DNA of 64,000 nt, from the IMG/VR virus record IMGVR_UViG_3300034140_000002, positions 29,665 through 93,664 of that record, one strand, 5' to 3'. How positions within the stretch are numbered: the first letter of the stretch is position 1; each line of letters starts with the position of its first letter. Shown piece by piece: positions 1-7,845 of the stretch. The notes beneath the pieces were generated by a model that saw only the letters and a program-made list of their open reading frames with translations, searched no databases and was not told where the DNA came from. This DNA comes from a virus. Both the position numbers and the translations under genes were made by a program.

Positions 1-812
1 CTACGAATGGTGGGGATGTTAATGGGGAAGAAAAGCTTCCTACTCACTTAGTAATCTTTGACACTCAAGTACGTCCGGGGATTGATCTAGACTATCTACG
101 TTGGATTGGCGAATACATTGTCCGCAAGAAGCCTGATGTTATTGTTATGATTGGTGACCATGCAGATATGGAAAGCCTTAGCTCTTACGACAAGGGTAAG
201 CGTTCTGCTGAGGGTAAGCGTGTGCAGGAGGATATCAATGCTGCTATTGACGGTATGCGGGAGTTGCTTGTACCTATGTATAGCCTACAAGTAAAGCAAA
301 AGCTTGCTGGTGAGACTGTTTACAACCCCCGTATGGTGTTAACACTAGGTAACCATGAGCAAAGGGTTGAACGCCACGTAGATGCTAATCCAGAATTGTA
401 TGGGTTCTTAAGTATTGACGACTTGCAATACAAAGAGTTTGGATGGGAAGTATATCCTTTCCTCACTCCGGTAGAAATTGATGGTGTCTACTATTGCCAT
501 TATTTCCCTAACGTGATGACTGGCAAGCCTCTGGGCGGTACAGCAGCTAATATGCTTACTAAGATTGGCACCAGCTTCACTATGGGGCACCAGCAGCTTC
601 TGGACATCGCTGTGCGTACTCTGCAAACTACTGGGCAGCAGCAATGGGGTGTGAAGTGTGGTAGCTCCTATGTGCACGATGAAAGTTATAAGGGCGTGCA
701 GGGTAATAAGCATTGGAGGGGGATTATGGTTAAGCATAACGTTAAAGACGGGAGCTATGATCCTCTTATGATTTCCATGGATTGGCTTAAAAAGGAATAT
801 TCAAATGTATAA
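1..812 (+). CDS. Metallophosphoesterase (5' end outside window)
   Basis: The frame is open from base 3, so the start lies upstream and about 269 C-terminal residues are visible. Calcineurin-like phosphoesterase motifs appear in order: DTQ near the left edge (the family usually has DxH), GDHAD, LGNHE and a late GHQ. These correspond to the dinuclear metal ligands of the fold. The Gln in place of His in the first motif is a deviation. Phage members act on nucleic acid or phosphoester substrates; which one cannot be told here. The ATG at 147 lies after the first motif, so it is not the real start. Confidence 0.75.
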   Translation, partial: TNGGDVNGEEKLPTHLVIFDTQVRPGIDLDYLRWIGEYIVRKKPDVIVMIGDHADMESLSSYDKGKRSAEGKRVQEDINAAIDGMRELLVPMYSLQVKQKLAGETVYNPRMVLTLGNHEQRVERHVDANPELYGFLSIDDLQYKEFGWEVYPFLTPVEIDGVYYCHYFPNVMTGKPLGGTAANMLTKIGTSFTMGHQQLLDIAVRTLQTTGQQQWGVKCGSSYVHDESYKGVQGNKHWRGIMVKHNVKDGSYDPLMISMDWLKKEYSNV

Positions 813-981
813 AATTCACACCACAGATGTGGCTATCCGCGAAGCATTTAAGAAGTTCCATGAGAATGCTTTGGAGTTCCCAGAAGACTTTAACGAGGAC
901 TACGCTAACTATAATAGTGACCAATACTCAGAACTAGTAACTAACTATTTCTTAGAACTCTTGGAAGATGCGAGTACATAA
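805..981 (+). CDS. Hypothetical small acidic protein (58 aa)
   Basis: This frame overlaps the end of the phosphoesterase by 8 bases. It has an AAGGAA ribosome site about 8 bases before the ATG. The product is acidic and mostly helical in appearance, with no motif I recognise. Its TAA overlaps the next ATG (TAATG), so it is probably translationally coupled to the following gene. Confidence 0.6.
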   Translation: MYKIHTTDVAIREAFKKFHENALEFPEDFNEDYANYNSDQYSELVTNYFLELLEDAST

Positions 982-1157
982 TGACTGAAAAAGACTACAA
1001 CATCTGCATTGGCAGAATCCTCGCAGGGCAAGCGCTCTCTGAAGATACGGCACAGAGTTTCATTAGCGTTCTTAACGCTTTTGAGAACTTGCTTGATGAA
1101 GGTGATCAAGATGATTACTTTGGCACCGAAGGTTGGCGGCATCGTATTTGGGATTAA
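981..1157 (+). CDS. Hypothetical small protein (58 aa)
   Basis: The ATG overlaps the previous stop by one base, a typical phage operon junction. The product begins MTEKDYNICIGRIL and ends in a Trp-rich tail (GTEGWRHRIWD). No family is recognised. It is the last gene before a strong promoter and therefore closes the upstream transcription unit or reads on into it. Confidence 0.55.
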   Translation: MTEKDYNICIGRILAGQALSEDTAQSFISVLNAFENLLDEGDQDDYFGTEGWRHRIWD

Positions 1158-1169
1158 GTTAAATAGCCC

Positions 1170-1198
1170 TTGTCCTTTCCAGACACACTCTGTATAAT
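1170..1198 (+). promoter_or_regulatory. Sigma70 promoter for the mazG-nrd operon
   Basis: TTGTCC at 1170-1175 and a perfect TATAAT at 1193-1198 are separated by 17 bases, with a TG just before the -10. The ATG of the MazG-like gene follows about 39 bases downstream. Confidence 0.8.
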
Positions 1199-1236
1199 AG
1201 CTGCTGCAAGACAACAATTAATTAACAAGGAATCAC

Positions 1237-1758
1237 ATGAGCAATAATATTCAACAAGCGTATGAGCAAATCCGTAAGTGGTACAGCATCGCTGGCCGTC
1301 TCAATCATGCCAATCACGAAGCTGCCCTTGACGGTGTGCCACACCAATTAGAACTTATTGACGAAGAGTTGAAAGAAACTTTTACAGCATTTGAAGAACA
1401 GAATGTGGCAGAACTTGTAGACGGCACTTGCGACATGTTCTTTGTAGTGTGCGGAGAGATGCTTCGTCTAGAGGCGATGGGTGTAAATATCGAGAAAGCT
1501 CTTGCACGAGTTTGTGAGAATAATATGACTAAGTACCCATTGACCCATGAACATAAGCAAAATCCCGCTCTAGCCCCAGAAGGTTGTGAAGTGGTTTTTA
1601 CCGATTATGGGCATGTTGTATACAAGCGACCTCTTGATGGGAAAATCCTTAAGCCTACTAACTATACCCCTGTGAACCTTGTAGGTACATTCCCAGAAGA
1701 TCTTTTTGGAACTTCTTTGGATGACAACTTCTTCTTTCAGGTTGGAGAAGATAAATAA
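1237..1758 (+). CDS. MazG-like nucleotide pyrophosphohydrolase
   Basis: The product is 173 aa. Its N-terminal half has the all-alpha NTP pyrophosphatase signature: ELIDEELKE around residues 37-45 (E-x-x-E-E-type metal ligands) followed by ELVDGTCDM around residues 59-67 (E and D ligands). Family members hydrolyse (d)NTPs to NMP and pyrophosphate and so clean or balance nucleotide pools. The C-terminal 70 residues (from about 105) are an extra domain I do not recognise. The gene has an AAGGAA ribosome site and directly precedes nrdB/nrdA, fitting a role in dNTP metabolism. Confidence 0.75.
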   Translation: MSNNIQQAYEQIRKWYSIAGRLNHANHEAALDGVPHQLELIDEELKETFTAFEEQNVAELVDGTCDMFFVVCGEMLRLEAMGVNIEKALARVCENNMTKYPLTHEHKQNPALAPEGCEVVFTDYGHVVYKRPLDGKILKPTNYTPVNLVGTFPEDLFGTSLDDNFFFQVGEDK

Positions 1759-2306
1759 TGCGAGCCACAAGCCTCCGAGATATTTTGCTGGCCTTCCGTC
1801 CGGGGACTTTCCCTAACGAAGTTACAATGATCCACCCAGATAATGACGCTGCTATCGCCACTGTGCTAGAACAGATTGGCTATGACATCAATAAAGAGTG
1901 GGAGTACGTCCCCTCCAAACATCGTGATATGCAAGGTGTTGTAGCAATTGGTTTTATGGTGGTGGGAGAATACTCCCGAGAAGATAAGCATCGCCATTTC
2001 CTAGACGCTAATGACCGCATTATCCTTGCTGGACAAGATGATGCCTCTCTTGGTAAAGAATTGGCAGGGATGGCAGGACGTAGGAACACGTATAAGAACA
2101 ATGATGAAACTGAGAACACTCGGCATAAGCCTGATGATCCTCGTTATTATTCTGATGCTCAATTACTTGACTTAGGTTTCACCACTGGCAATGAGGAAGA
2201 GTGCGACCCTTTTGAGGGGGATTACATCGAGTCTGACTGGGAGGATAATCTTCGCGCCATTAAAGTTTTAGAAGAAATCTGTGCTGCAATTCGTAAAGGA
2301 AACTAA
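1758..2306 (+). CDS. Hypothetical protein (182 aa) of the nrd operon
   Basis: Start and stop overlap the neighbours by one base on each side (TAATG junctions), so it is co-translated with the MazG-like gene and nrdB. The product is hydrophilic and rich in Asp, Glu and Asn in its second half, with no membrane segment. I do not recognise the family. Its position suggests an accessory role in nucleotide metabolism, by location only. Confidence 0.6.
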   Translation: MRATSLRDILLAFRPGTFPNEVTMIHPDNDAAIATVLEQIGYDINKEWEYVPSKHRDMQGVVAIGFMVVGEYSREDKHRHFLDANDRIILAGQDDASLGKELAGMAGRRNTYKNNDETENTRHKPDDPRYYSDAQLLDLGFTTGNEEECDPFEGDYIESDWEDNLRAIKVLEEICAAIRKGN

Positions 2307-3301
2307 TGTCAAAACTACCGCGTATTAAAACGCCTACAGATAGTTACGTAGTACACTACCCTCAGTTCATTGAGATGGCTAACACTCAGCTTGAGAAGTG
2401 CTTTTGGACAAGTAGTGAGATTGCAATCGAAAAAGATAAGCAGGATATGCTTGTTAATATGACTGAGGCTGAGAAGCATGCTGTTACCACTGCGCTCAAG
2501 CTGTTCGTTAAATATGAAATCTTTGTTGGCACTGAGTATTGGTTGAACAAGGTATTGGTGCAATACCCTCGCCCAGAGATTCAGCGCATGGCATCTGTGT
2601 TTGGTATGATGGAGCTTGCAGTACATGCACCTTTCTATAATAAACTTAATGAAGTCTTGGGCCTTAACACTGAGGAATTTTATACTAGCTATGTCGACGA
2701 TCCTATTCTTAAGGCTCGTGTTGACTTTCTGGATAGTGCTGTGGATAGTGACGATGAGCTTTTGTCCCTAGCTGCTTTTAGTATCATTGAAGGTGCTGTG
2801 TTGTTTAGTAGCTTTGCTATGTTTAAGAATTTCCAGAGCAATGGTAACAATCTTATCAGCAACACTGTTCGCGGCATCAACCAGAGTGTTATTGATGAAG
2901 GTTTGCATCAGCAAGCAGGGGCTGCACTGTTTAAGGTAGTTCTTAAAGAGAGTAAGCTTAGCGCAGAAGATAAGGCTGCACTGTTTGAGCGTATTCAGGT
3001 TGTTGCTAAAGTTATTGGTGAGCATGAAGAACGTATCAATGATATGCTGTTTGAGAAGGGTGCTCCTCGTGGTGGCTATACTCTGGAGTCAGCCAAAGCG
3101 TTTGCCCGTAGCCGAGTTAATGTGTGCCTTAGCGATTTAGGAGTTGGACCTGTGTTCCCAGTTGAGCCTAATCCCGTAGCAGACTGGTTCTACACAAGTG
3201 TGCAAGGCTACCAGCAGATTGACTTCTTCACAGGAGTTGGTCGTGAGTACCAGCGTGGCTGGAATGAGAAGAATTTTGAGTGGAAGGTAGCGGATGAGTG
3301 A
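2306..3301 (+). CDS. nrdB: Ribonucleotide reductase class I small subunit
   Basis: The 331-aa R2-type ferritin-like protein would supply the radical for NDP reduction by NrdA. Diiron ligand regions are visible: EIFVGTEYW (first helix), MELAVHAPFY (second), IIEGAVLF (third) and DEGLHQQAG (fourth, E-x-x-H). The Tyr four residues after the His of HAPFY is in the place of the radical Tyr of E. coli R2. The second helix reads E-x-x-x-H rather than the usual E-x-x-H, so the ligand spacing should be checked. The gene overlaps nrdA by 8 bases; the order B then A is the reverse of E. coli. Confidence 0.9.
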   Translation: MSKLPRIKTPTDSYVVHYPQFIEMANTQLEKCFWTSSEIAIEKDKQDMLVNMTEAEKHAVTTALKLFVKYEIFVGTEYWLNKVLVQYPRPEIQRMASVFGMMELAVHAPFYNKLNEVLGLNTEEFYTSYVDDPILKARVDFLDSAVDSDDELLSLAAFSIIEGAVLFSSFAMFKNFQSNGNNLISNTVRGINQSVIDEGLHQQAGAALFKVVLKESKLSAEDKAALFERIQVVAKVIGEHEERINDMLFEKGAPRGGYTLESAKAFARSRVNVCLSDLGVGPVFPVEPNPVADWFYTSVQGYQQIDFFTGVGREYQRGWNEKNFEWKVADE

Positions 3302-5033
3302 TAATTTGTATGAGCAACTGAGCGAAGAACGTAAGCAGGGTCAGATTGACGGCACCATTCCAGATTGGATGAGTACTAGCGGTTATCAGATGTTCAAGCA
3401 GAAGTATCTGTATGAGGCTGCTAATCCTCGTGAGCAATTTATGAGAATTGCTAAGACGGCTGCTAAACATGCGCCAGCGCAAGCCCCTATGCACACCACC
3501 GAATTCATTGGTGACGAAGAACATCGTATTGCTTATTGGACGGAGGAGTTCTTTCATGTACTCTGGAATGGCTACGTAGCATGCTCAACTCCGGTGCTCG
3601 CTAACATGGGCACTCAACGGGGTTGCCCTGTAAGCTGCGCAGGCTCTGTTGTAGATGACAGCATTGAAGGCTTCTATGATGGCTACCGTGAGATTGCTAT
3701 CCTCACTAAGCAAGGCTTCGGAACTGCTACGGACTTGTCAGACATTCGCAAGCGTGGAAGTCCTATCAGTGCTGGAGGTAAGGCGTCTGGTGTGCTCCCA
3801 GTTATTAAGCACTTTGTGCAGGACATGCGCGATGTGGCACAAGGAACAGCACGCCGTGGTGCATGGGCAGGCTACCTTGACATCCAGCATGGAGATTTCT
3901 GGGAAGTTATTCAGTATCTTGAGGAGCAACCTGACGACTTGAACATTGGTTGGATTATCACTGACAAGTTTATTGCCAAGCTCCAAAAGGGTAACAAGGA
4001 AGCTATTAAGCGATACCAACGTGCCCTCAAGGCTAAGATGATTTTCGGTAAGGGGTATTTCTTCTTTATAGACAAGGTTAACCGCCAACGTCCTGAGATG
4101 TACAAAGACTTGGGGCTGATGGTTAAAGCCAGTCAGCTTTGTACAGAGATTTTCCTGCATAGCGATTTGGAGCACACCTACACTTGCGTACTGGCATGGA
4201 TGAATCTTACTAAGGCTCACTTGTGGGAAAATACTGATGCTGTGTTTGTGGCTACAGTGTTCCTTGACTGCGTTGTGTCAGAGTTCTTGGAGCAAGCTCG
4301 CAACATCCGTGGCATGGAGAAGGCTGTGAGGGCCACTGAGAAGGGCCGTGCTATTGGCCTTGGTGCGGGTGGTTTCCACACTTACTTGCAGGCTAACGGA
4401 TTTGAGTGGGGTGGGATTGACGCTCACTTGTTCAATGGGCGTGTCTTTAAGCACATTGATGAAGAGTCTTTGAAGGCGTCTCAGTGGCTTGCTAAAGAGC
4501 TTGGAGAGCCTGAGTGGTGTAAAGGATATGGCTTGCGCTTCACTCACCGGATGGCAGTGGCTCCTACAAAGAGCACGGCGCTTATCTACGGAGGAATTAG
4601 TGAGGGCATTAACCCAGATATTGCTATGAGCTTCACACAGCTTACAGCAGCCGGGGAAGTGGACCGTGTTAATCCTACTCTGCTTGCACTCATTAAGAGT
4701 AAAGGTCTTGACATAGAAGCTTGCATCAAAGATACTGTGCAGAGTCAGGGTAGTGTGCAGCATGTAGATTGGCTGACGGAAGATGAGAAGCGTGTGTTTA
4801 AGACGGCCTTTGAGATTAACCAGAGAGATATTCTCAGGTTGGCAGCAACCCGGCAACGCTACATCGATCAGGGGCAGTCCACCAATCTGTTCTTTGCAGG
4901 TAATGCTGATGAGAAGCTTATCTCTGAAATTCATCAGGAAGCTTTTGAGAATGAGAACATTCTTAGTTTGTATTATGTGTACAGTAGCAGAGGTGTAGTT
5001 AGTAGCAGTAGTGAGTGCGCTAGCTGTATGTAA
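3294..5033 (+). CDS. nrdA: Ribonucleotide reductase class I large subunit, no ATP cone
   Basis: The protein is 579 aa against about 760 for E. coli NrdA. It starts almost directly at the catalytic barrel, so the N-terminal ATP cone that gives dATP feedback inhibition is absent. Visible motifs are PVSCAG (first redox Cys), SQLCTEI (thiyl radical Cys and Glu), TYTCVL (second redox Cys), the GGISEGI loop, a C-terminal YY pair for radical transfer and a terminal CASC redox pair. The residue two before the radical Cys is Gln, where Asn is normally strictly conserved. It acts with the overlapping nrdB. Confidence 0.9.
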   Translation: MSDNLYEQLSEERKQGQIDGTIPDWMSTSGYQMFKQKYLYEAANPREQFMRIAKTAAKHAPAQAPMHTTEFIGDEEHRIAYWTEEFFHVLWNGYVACSTPVLANMGTQRGCPVSCAGSVVDDSIEGFYDGYREIAILTKQGFGTATDLSDIRKRGSPISAGGKASGVLPVIKHFVQDMRDVAQGTARRGAWAGYLDIQHGDFWEVIQYLEEQPDDLNIGWIITDKFIAKLQKGNKEAIKRYQRALKAKMIFGKGYFFFIDKVNRQRPEMYKDLGLMVKASQLCTEIFLHSDLEHTYTCVLAWMNLTKAHLWENTDAVFVATVFLDCVVSEFLEQARNIRGMEKAVRATEKGRAIGLGAGGFHTYLQANGFEWGGIDAHLFNGRVFKHIDEESLKASQWLAKELGEPEWCKGYGLRFTHRMAVAPTKSTALIYGGISEGINPDIAMSFTQLTAAGEVDRVNPTLLALIKSKGLDIEACIKDTVQSQGSVQHVDWLTEDEKRVFKTAFEINQRDILRLAATRQRYIDQGQSTNLFFAGNADEKLISEIHQEAFENENILSLYYVYSSRGVVSSSSECASCM

Positions 5034-5040
5034 ATAGTTG

Positions 5041-5069
5041 TTGACAACCCTTCGGTAGCAGAGTAAAAT
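5041..5069 (+). promoter_or_regulatory. Sigma70 promoter downstream of nrdA
   Basis: A perfect TTGACA at 5041-5046 and TAAAAT at 5064-5069 are separated by 17 bases. The start codon of the next gene is about 29 bases downstream with an AAGGAGG ribosome site. It drives the small-gene group 5098-6563 independently of the nrd promoter. Confidence 0.8.
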
Positions 5070-5097
5070 TCTGTTATCGAAGCTTAAGGAGGATGTG

Positions 5098-5457
5098 ATG
5101 TTTGAATGGTGGCACAATCTAGGTCTGAGTGAGCCTGTAATTACCCTGCGTGAAACGCTGCTTGAGGATGAGTGGGAGGCTTCTCTTGCAAATGGGCTAG
5201 TCCCCAACCCATTCTATCGTTCTTGTGAACTTAAAAGTTCAAAACACAAACTGATCTTAAGCTTTGACCAAGGAAGTAACTATTTTCAGCAGCGCATAGA
5301 CGGATTTCCTTGGATGACAGCACGAGAAGCTAAAGTTATCTACAAGTTAGCAGTCAAACGGTGGGATGGACTGCGCAAAGCTGAGAAAGACGCTAAACAT
5401 AAACAGCAACGTGCCGAATTTGCAAAGAAGATTGGAGCACCTAGTGGATTGGTATGA
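5098..5457 (+). CDS. Hypothetical protein (119 aa)
   Basis: A strong AAGGAGG ribosome site at 5086-5092 precedes both GTG 5095 and ATG 5098; the ATG is preferred. The product starts MFEWWHNLGLSEP and ends in a basic, charged helix (EKDAKHKQQRAEFAKKIG). No family is recognised. It is the first gene behind its own promoter. Confidence 0.7.
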   Translation: MFEWWHNLGLSEPVITLRETLLEDEWEASLANGLVPNPFYRSCELKSSKHKLILSFDQGSNYFQQRIDGFPWMTAREAKVIYKLAVKRWDGLRKAEKDAKHKQQRAEFAKKIGAPSGLV

Positions 5458-5593
5458 CAAAGCAGAGCAAGAGATTGACGACGATCTTGAGCGAGGATTT
5501 ATTACAGCAGCCGAGCATCGGCAAGCCTTACGAGAACTCCGTCAGGAATATCAAGAGCACGAACGTGAAGAGAGTGGCAATGACTTCTATTAA
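5444..5593 (+). CDS. Small charged helical protein (49 aa), GTG start
   Basis: The frame opens with GTG at 5444, six bases after a GGAG, and overlaps the preceding gene by 14 bases. The product (DWYDKAEQEIDDDLERGFIT... then a REEY-rich helix) resembles small SHOCT-like phage peptides with the pattern 'hydrophilic helix, G-x-I-T, hydrophilic helix'. That resemblance is by eye. The GTG start is inferred from the ribosome site, as no ATG is available. Confidence 0.6.
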   Translation: MDWYDKAEQEIDDDLERGFITAAEHRQALRELRQEYQEHEREESGNDFY

Positions 5594-5747
5594 ACACACG
5601 CTGCAAGCACTTCTCTATTTCTTCTGCTGCGTACTCCTCTTATGGATTGTACTCAGTGGCACAGTAGTAGTGGCAGCAATTATGATTCCGTTCTTGTGTG
5701 TGCAAGACGCAATGAAACTTTTTAACAATAAACAAAAGGGTAAATGA
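5580..5747 (+). CDS. Small membrane protein (55 aa)
   Basis: The ATG at 5580 lies inside the end of the previous gene. The product has a short charged N-terminus, then about 32 hydrophobic residues (about 12-43) wide enough for one long or two short transmembrane segments, and a basic Lys-rich tail. It sits in the metabolic operon rather than next to the lysis genes, so I do not call it a holin. Confidence 0.55.
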   Translation: MTSIKHTLQALLYFFCCVLLLWIVLSGTVVVAAIMIPFLCVQDAMKLFNNKQKGK

Positions 5748-6001
5748 TGAGCATCAAGCGTAACGAAGGTGAAAGCTTTGCAGACTTTAAAGAGCGTCGT
5801 ATCAGCGACAACGAGCAGACACGTTTGGCACTGAAGCCTAAGCTGTTTTGGAATAGCTATTATGATGGCACGTACACTAACGGTGAGCGGAATGAGGGTT
5901 TCAAGCGCTTGGTAGGTAGTCGTCAAGCTAAGAAGATGACTAAGATGGACAAACGTAATGGTAAGGCTAATATTTCTAAACTGAATGAGAAAGCACAATA
6001 A
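5744..6001 (+). CDS. Hypothetical basic protein (85 aa)
   Basis: The start overlaps the previous stop (ATGATGA); ATG 5744 and ATG 5747 are both possible after the AAAGGG ribosome site. The product is strongly basic (many Lys, Arg and Asn) with the segment LFWNSYYDGTYTNGERNEG. A nucleic-acid-binding role is conceivable from charge alone. The stop overlaps the next ATG. Confidence 0.6.
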   Translation: MMSIKRNEGESFADFKERRISDNEQTRLALKPKLFWNSYYDGTYTNGERNEGFKRLVGSRQAKKMTKMDKRNGKANISKLNEKAQ

Positions 6002-6360
6002 TGACTACACTAGTTGAATACAGCCGCGAGATTGCCCCTAAGGTACGCAAGCTTCTGGAACTGAAAGAAACTCTCAAGGATGGCGTAGCAGATGATGCTA
6101 AAGTGATTGAATTAAAAGAGGAGATTGCCGACATCAATGCACAGATTAAGCAACACATTGAAGACAACGAGTCTCAGCTTGTCCGAGAGATTAAAGACCT
6201 TGAGACGGATATTAAGCTCGCTATCAAGGCTGCTGCTAAGGGTACGGATTACAAGCCCGCTGAGTTGAAAGGTTTCTTTGAGGCTCGTGCTAAGGAGAAG
6301 GTAGCTGTGGTTGTAGATAAGGGTGCTCTGTTTGAGCAGCTTGAGAGTGAGTTGTCGTGA
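6001..6360 (+). CDS. Coiled-coil protein (119 aa)
   Basis: Residues 10-80 are a heptad-like helix rich in Leu, Ile, Glu and Lys (for example LKEEIADINAQIKQHIED). A short globular tail follows (GTDYKPAELKGFFEARAKEKV). No family is assigned. It starts immediately at the stop of the upstream gene, and its TGA overlaps the next ATG. Confidence 0.6.
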   Translation: MTTLVEYSREIAPKVRKLLELKETLKDGVADDAKVIELKEEIADINAQIKQHIEDNESQLVREIKDLETDIKLAIKAAAKGTDYKPAELKGFFEARAKEKVAVVVDKGALFEQLESELS

Positions 6361-6563
6361 TGGGTATGCCTATTATACCTGTGAGCAAGTACGATGGAAG
6401 TAGGGTTTTTCAGGTAAGCGAAGATTTGGTAGTCAGGGCTGTTTATACTGAGTGTATGGATGGTGTGCTGCGACCTATCAAATTCAAGCAACAAGATGAT
6501 CTTATTACAATTAAGATTGATCCAATTGGTAAGTTGTACTTTCGTTATAAAAACAACCAATAG
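6360..6563 (+). CDS. Hypothetical protein (67 aa), last of the plus-strand unit
   Basis: The ATG at 6360 overlaps the preceding TGA by one base; an in-frame GTG at 6357 is an alternative. The product looks like a small beta-rich domain (RVFQVSEDLVVRAVYTE, DLITIKIDPIGKLYFRY). It is the last plus-strand gene before the convergent late module. Confidence 0.55.
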   Translation: MGMPIIPVSKYDGSRVFQVSEDLVVRAVYTECMDGVLRPIKFKQQDDLITIKIDPIGKLYFRYKNNQ

Positions 6564-6564
6564 C

Positions 6565-6597
6565 AAAAAGCCCCTAATCCCGCAAAGGACTAAGGGC
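6565..6597 (-). terminator. Rho-independent terminator of the late module
   Basis: Read on the minus strand there is an 11-bp stem (arms 6587-6597 and 6570-6580, two G-U pairs) with a 6-base loop, followed by TTTTT. No T run follows on the plus strand, so it ends late transcription after Rz1 rather than the nrd unit. Confidence 0.8.
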
Positions 6598-6632
6598 ATA
6601 AAACCTCACACGAGGCTTCCTCTACCGGAGGA

Positions 6633-6908
6633 TTACTTTTGCGACTCTACAGCTTTGATGAGCTTATCCATCTTATCTGAGCAAGCCCAGAAGATAGTAG
6701 CATTATCTGTATGAGCCTTGATTTGTGCCTTCCCATCTAATCCTTCAACGGGCTGGATCGGAAGGCATTTCTGCGTCAGGTTTGGTGGGACTGGTTCCCG
6801 AGATGGCTTCGTTAATGATCCGCAACCCGTCATCATCGAGACAGATATTCCGGTAAACATCACGAGTAACAACTTTTTCAACTTGCTTAGTGATAACCCT
6901 TGCATCAT
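6633..6908 (-). CDS. Rz1: Outer-membrane spanin lipoprotein (Rz1-like)
   Basis: The N-terminus is a lipoprotein signal (basic KLKK, hydrophobic LLLVMFTGISVSM, lipobox MTGC with Cys near residue 29). The mature part starts with Pro-rich sequence (KPSREPVPPNL) as in Rz1 proteins. The gene starts inside the out-of-frame end of the Rz-like gene (6745-7107), the classical overlapping Rz/Rz1 layout. The pair would bridge inner and outer membranes and fuse them at lysis, which implies a Gram-negative host. The second Met is an equally possible start. Confidence 0.75.
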   Translation of the reverse strand: MMQGLSLSKLKKLLLVMFTGISVSMMTGCGSLTKPSREPVPPNLTQKCLPIQPVEGLDGKAQIKAHTDNATIFWACSDKMDKLIKAVESQK

Positions 6909-7107
6909 CCTGCCTCTTATTCTTTAGTTCTTCATATTCAATTGAAAGCTTGTTATATTCGGCGCGTTGCTTGCCGTCCAACTCACGTTGAATAACTTCT
7001 TGATCAGCCTTGTAAGCATCTACAGCCCTATCACCAATCTCTGCATACAGCCACCAGCATAAGCCAGTGACTACGATTGCAATTAGAATTTTAATCTGGA
7101 GTAACAT
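6745..7107 (-). CDS. Rz: Inner-membrane spanin (Rz-like)
   Basis: The 120-aa protein has an N-terminal transmembrane anchor (about residues 5-21, ILIAIVVTGLCWWLYA). A periplasmic coiled coil follows to about residue 85 (DQEVIQRELDGKQRAEYNKLSIEYEELKNKRQDD). This is typical of i-spanins. Its 3' part contains the start of the Rz1-like gene in another frame. It overlaps the end of the holin-like gene by 17 bases. Confidence 0.75.
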   Translation of the reverse strand: MLLQIKILIAIVVTGLCWWLYAEIGDRAVDAYKADQEVIQRELDGKQRAEYNKLSIEYEELKNKRQDDARVITKQVEKVVTRDVYRNICLDDDGLRIINEAISGTSPTKPDAEMPSDPAR

Positions 7108-7351
7108 TCTTTTCCTTAATAGTGTCTATCCCAAATTTGACCACTCGTGCAACGCCCACAAGGGCTGTAGCATAGGGCACCCAGTTTGGGGGCAACCATA
7201 GCACCATCTCCGGTACGTAGGCTTGTAAGCCCGCTAGGACGGTTATCACAGTGATTAGTTGCAGAGAGAGGAATTTGTAGGCTGTCTTAAAATCTGGAAT
7301 GAGTTTCACAGATACGACAGGCACTTTTACTACTTCGATTTCTTTGGTCAT
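7091..7351 (-). CDS. Putative holin
   Basis: The 86-aa protein has two hydrophobic stretches, about residues 30-53 (LQLITVITVLAGLQAYVPEM) and 57-73 (WVPYATALVGVARVV), separated by LPPNW. The overall look matches phage holins of the short two-segment type. It lies exactly between endolysin and Rz, overlapping both by a few bases, which is the strongest support. It would form the inner-membrane lesion that starts lysis. Confidence 0.7.
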   Translation of the reverse strand: MTKEIEVVKVPVVSVKLIPDFKTAYKFLSLQLITVITVLAGLQAYVPEMVLWLPPNWVPYATALVGVARVVKFGIDTIKEKNVTPD

Positions 7352-7764
7352 TTTATTTTAGCTCCGTTACGTAGTTGTTCTAGGGTTAGGCCACCCGTGT
7401 ATTGAAGGTGTGGTTTGTCGGGAAAGGAAGACCAGTCGCCACCCCATTCTAATCCCACTGTCTTAGCGATAGCGCCACAGCGATCAAATAGTTTAGTGTC
7501 GTTCCAATCAATCTTCCCGAACTTAAGTGGTGCGAAGTCGAAAGCGCATTTGAAATTGTGCCAGCTATACCCGCCCTTAGCGTTAGTAATACGCTTACCA
7601 GCAGTGGTGCGACCCTGAGCGTACAAAGCATTCTGCGATTCGATGTCACGATAGGTGGATGTGATAATAACATCAATGCCTTGGTCCTTGCATGCTGCAA
7701 TAAATTTAGTAGCCATCATCATCACTTTAGGATGGAGGTCCGAGAGGCTGCGCGAGTTAATCAT
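7348..7764 (-). CDS. Endolysin, L-alanyl-D-glutamate peptidase type (M15)
   Basis: The protein is 138 aa, the same size as the T5 endolysin. It has the LAS/VanY-type zinc motifs: SWHNFKCAFDFAP (H and D ligands) and KPHLQY (third ligand H). The N-terminal helix-rich part (YRDIESQNALYAQGRT) is the usual substrate-cleft region. The enzyme would cut the peptidoglycan peptide stem. It is preceded by an AAAGGAAAT ribosome site and followed, overlapping by 4 bases, by the holin-like gene. Confidence 0.85.
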   Translation of the reverse strand: MINSRSLSDLHPKVMMMATKFIAACKDQGIDVIITSTYRDIESQNALYAQGRTTAGKRITNAKGGYSWHNFKCAFDFAPLKFGKIDWNDTKLFDRCGAIAKTVGLEWGGDWSSFPDKPHLQYTGGLTLEQLRNGAKIK

Positions 7765-7790
7765 ATTTTATTTCCTTTAAGGTAGAATAG

Positions 7791-7820
7791 TGTGAAAAGC
7801 AGCCCGTCTTATAGCGGGCT
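7791..7820 (-). terminator. Terminator upstream of the endolysin gene
   Basis: On the minus strand AGCCCG (7815-7820) pairs with CGGGCT (7801-7806) across an 8-base loop and is followed by GCTTTTC. It lies between the 99-aa membrane protein and the endolysin and could lower lysis gene expression relative to upstream genes. Confidence 0.55.
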
Positions 7821-7845
7821 TGGTGTTTCTATTAGATGTTAAAAA

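Noticed and set aside
4278-5207. 309-codon minus-strand open frame across nrdA
   Set aside because: It is antisense to nrdA and crosses the promoter at 5041-5069. The composition is that of a shadow frame.
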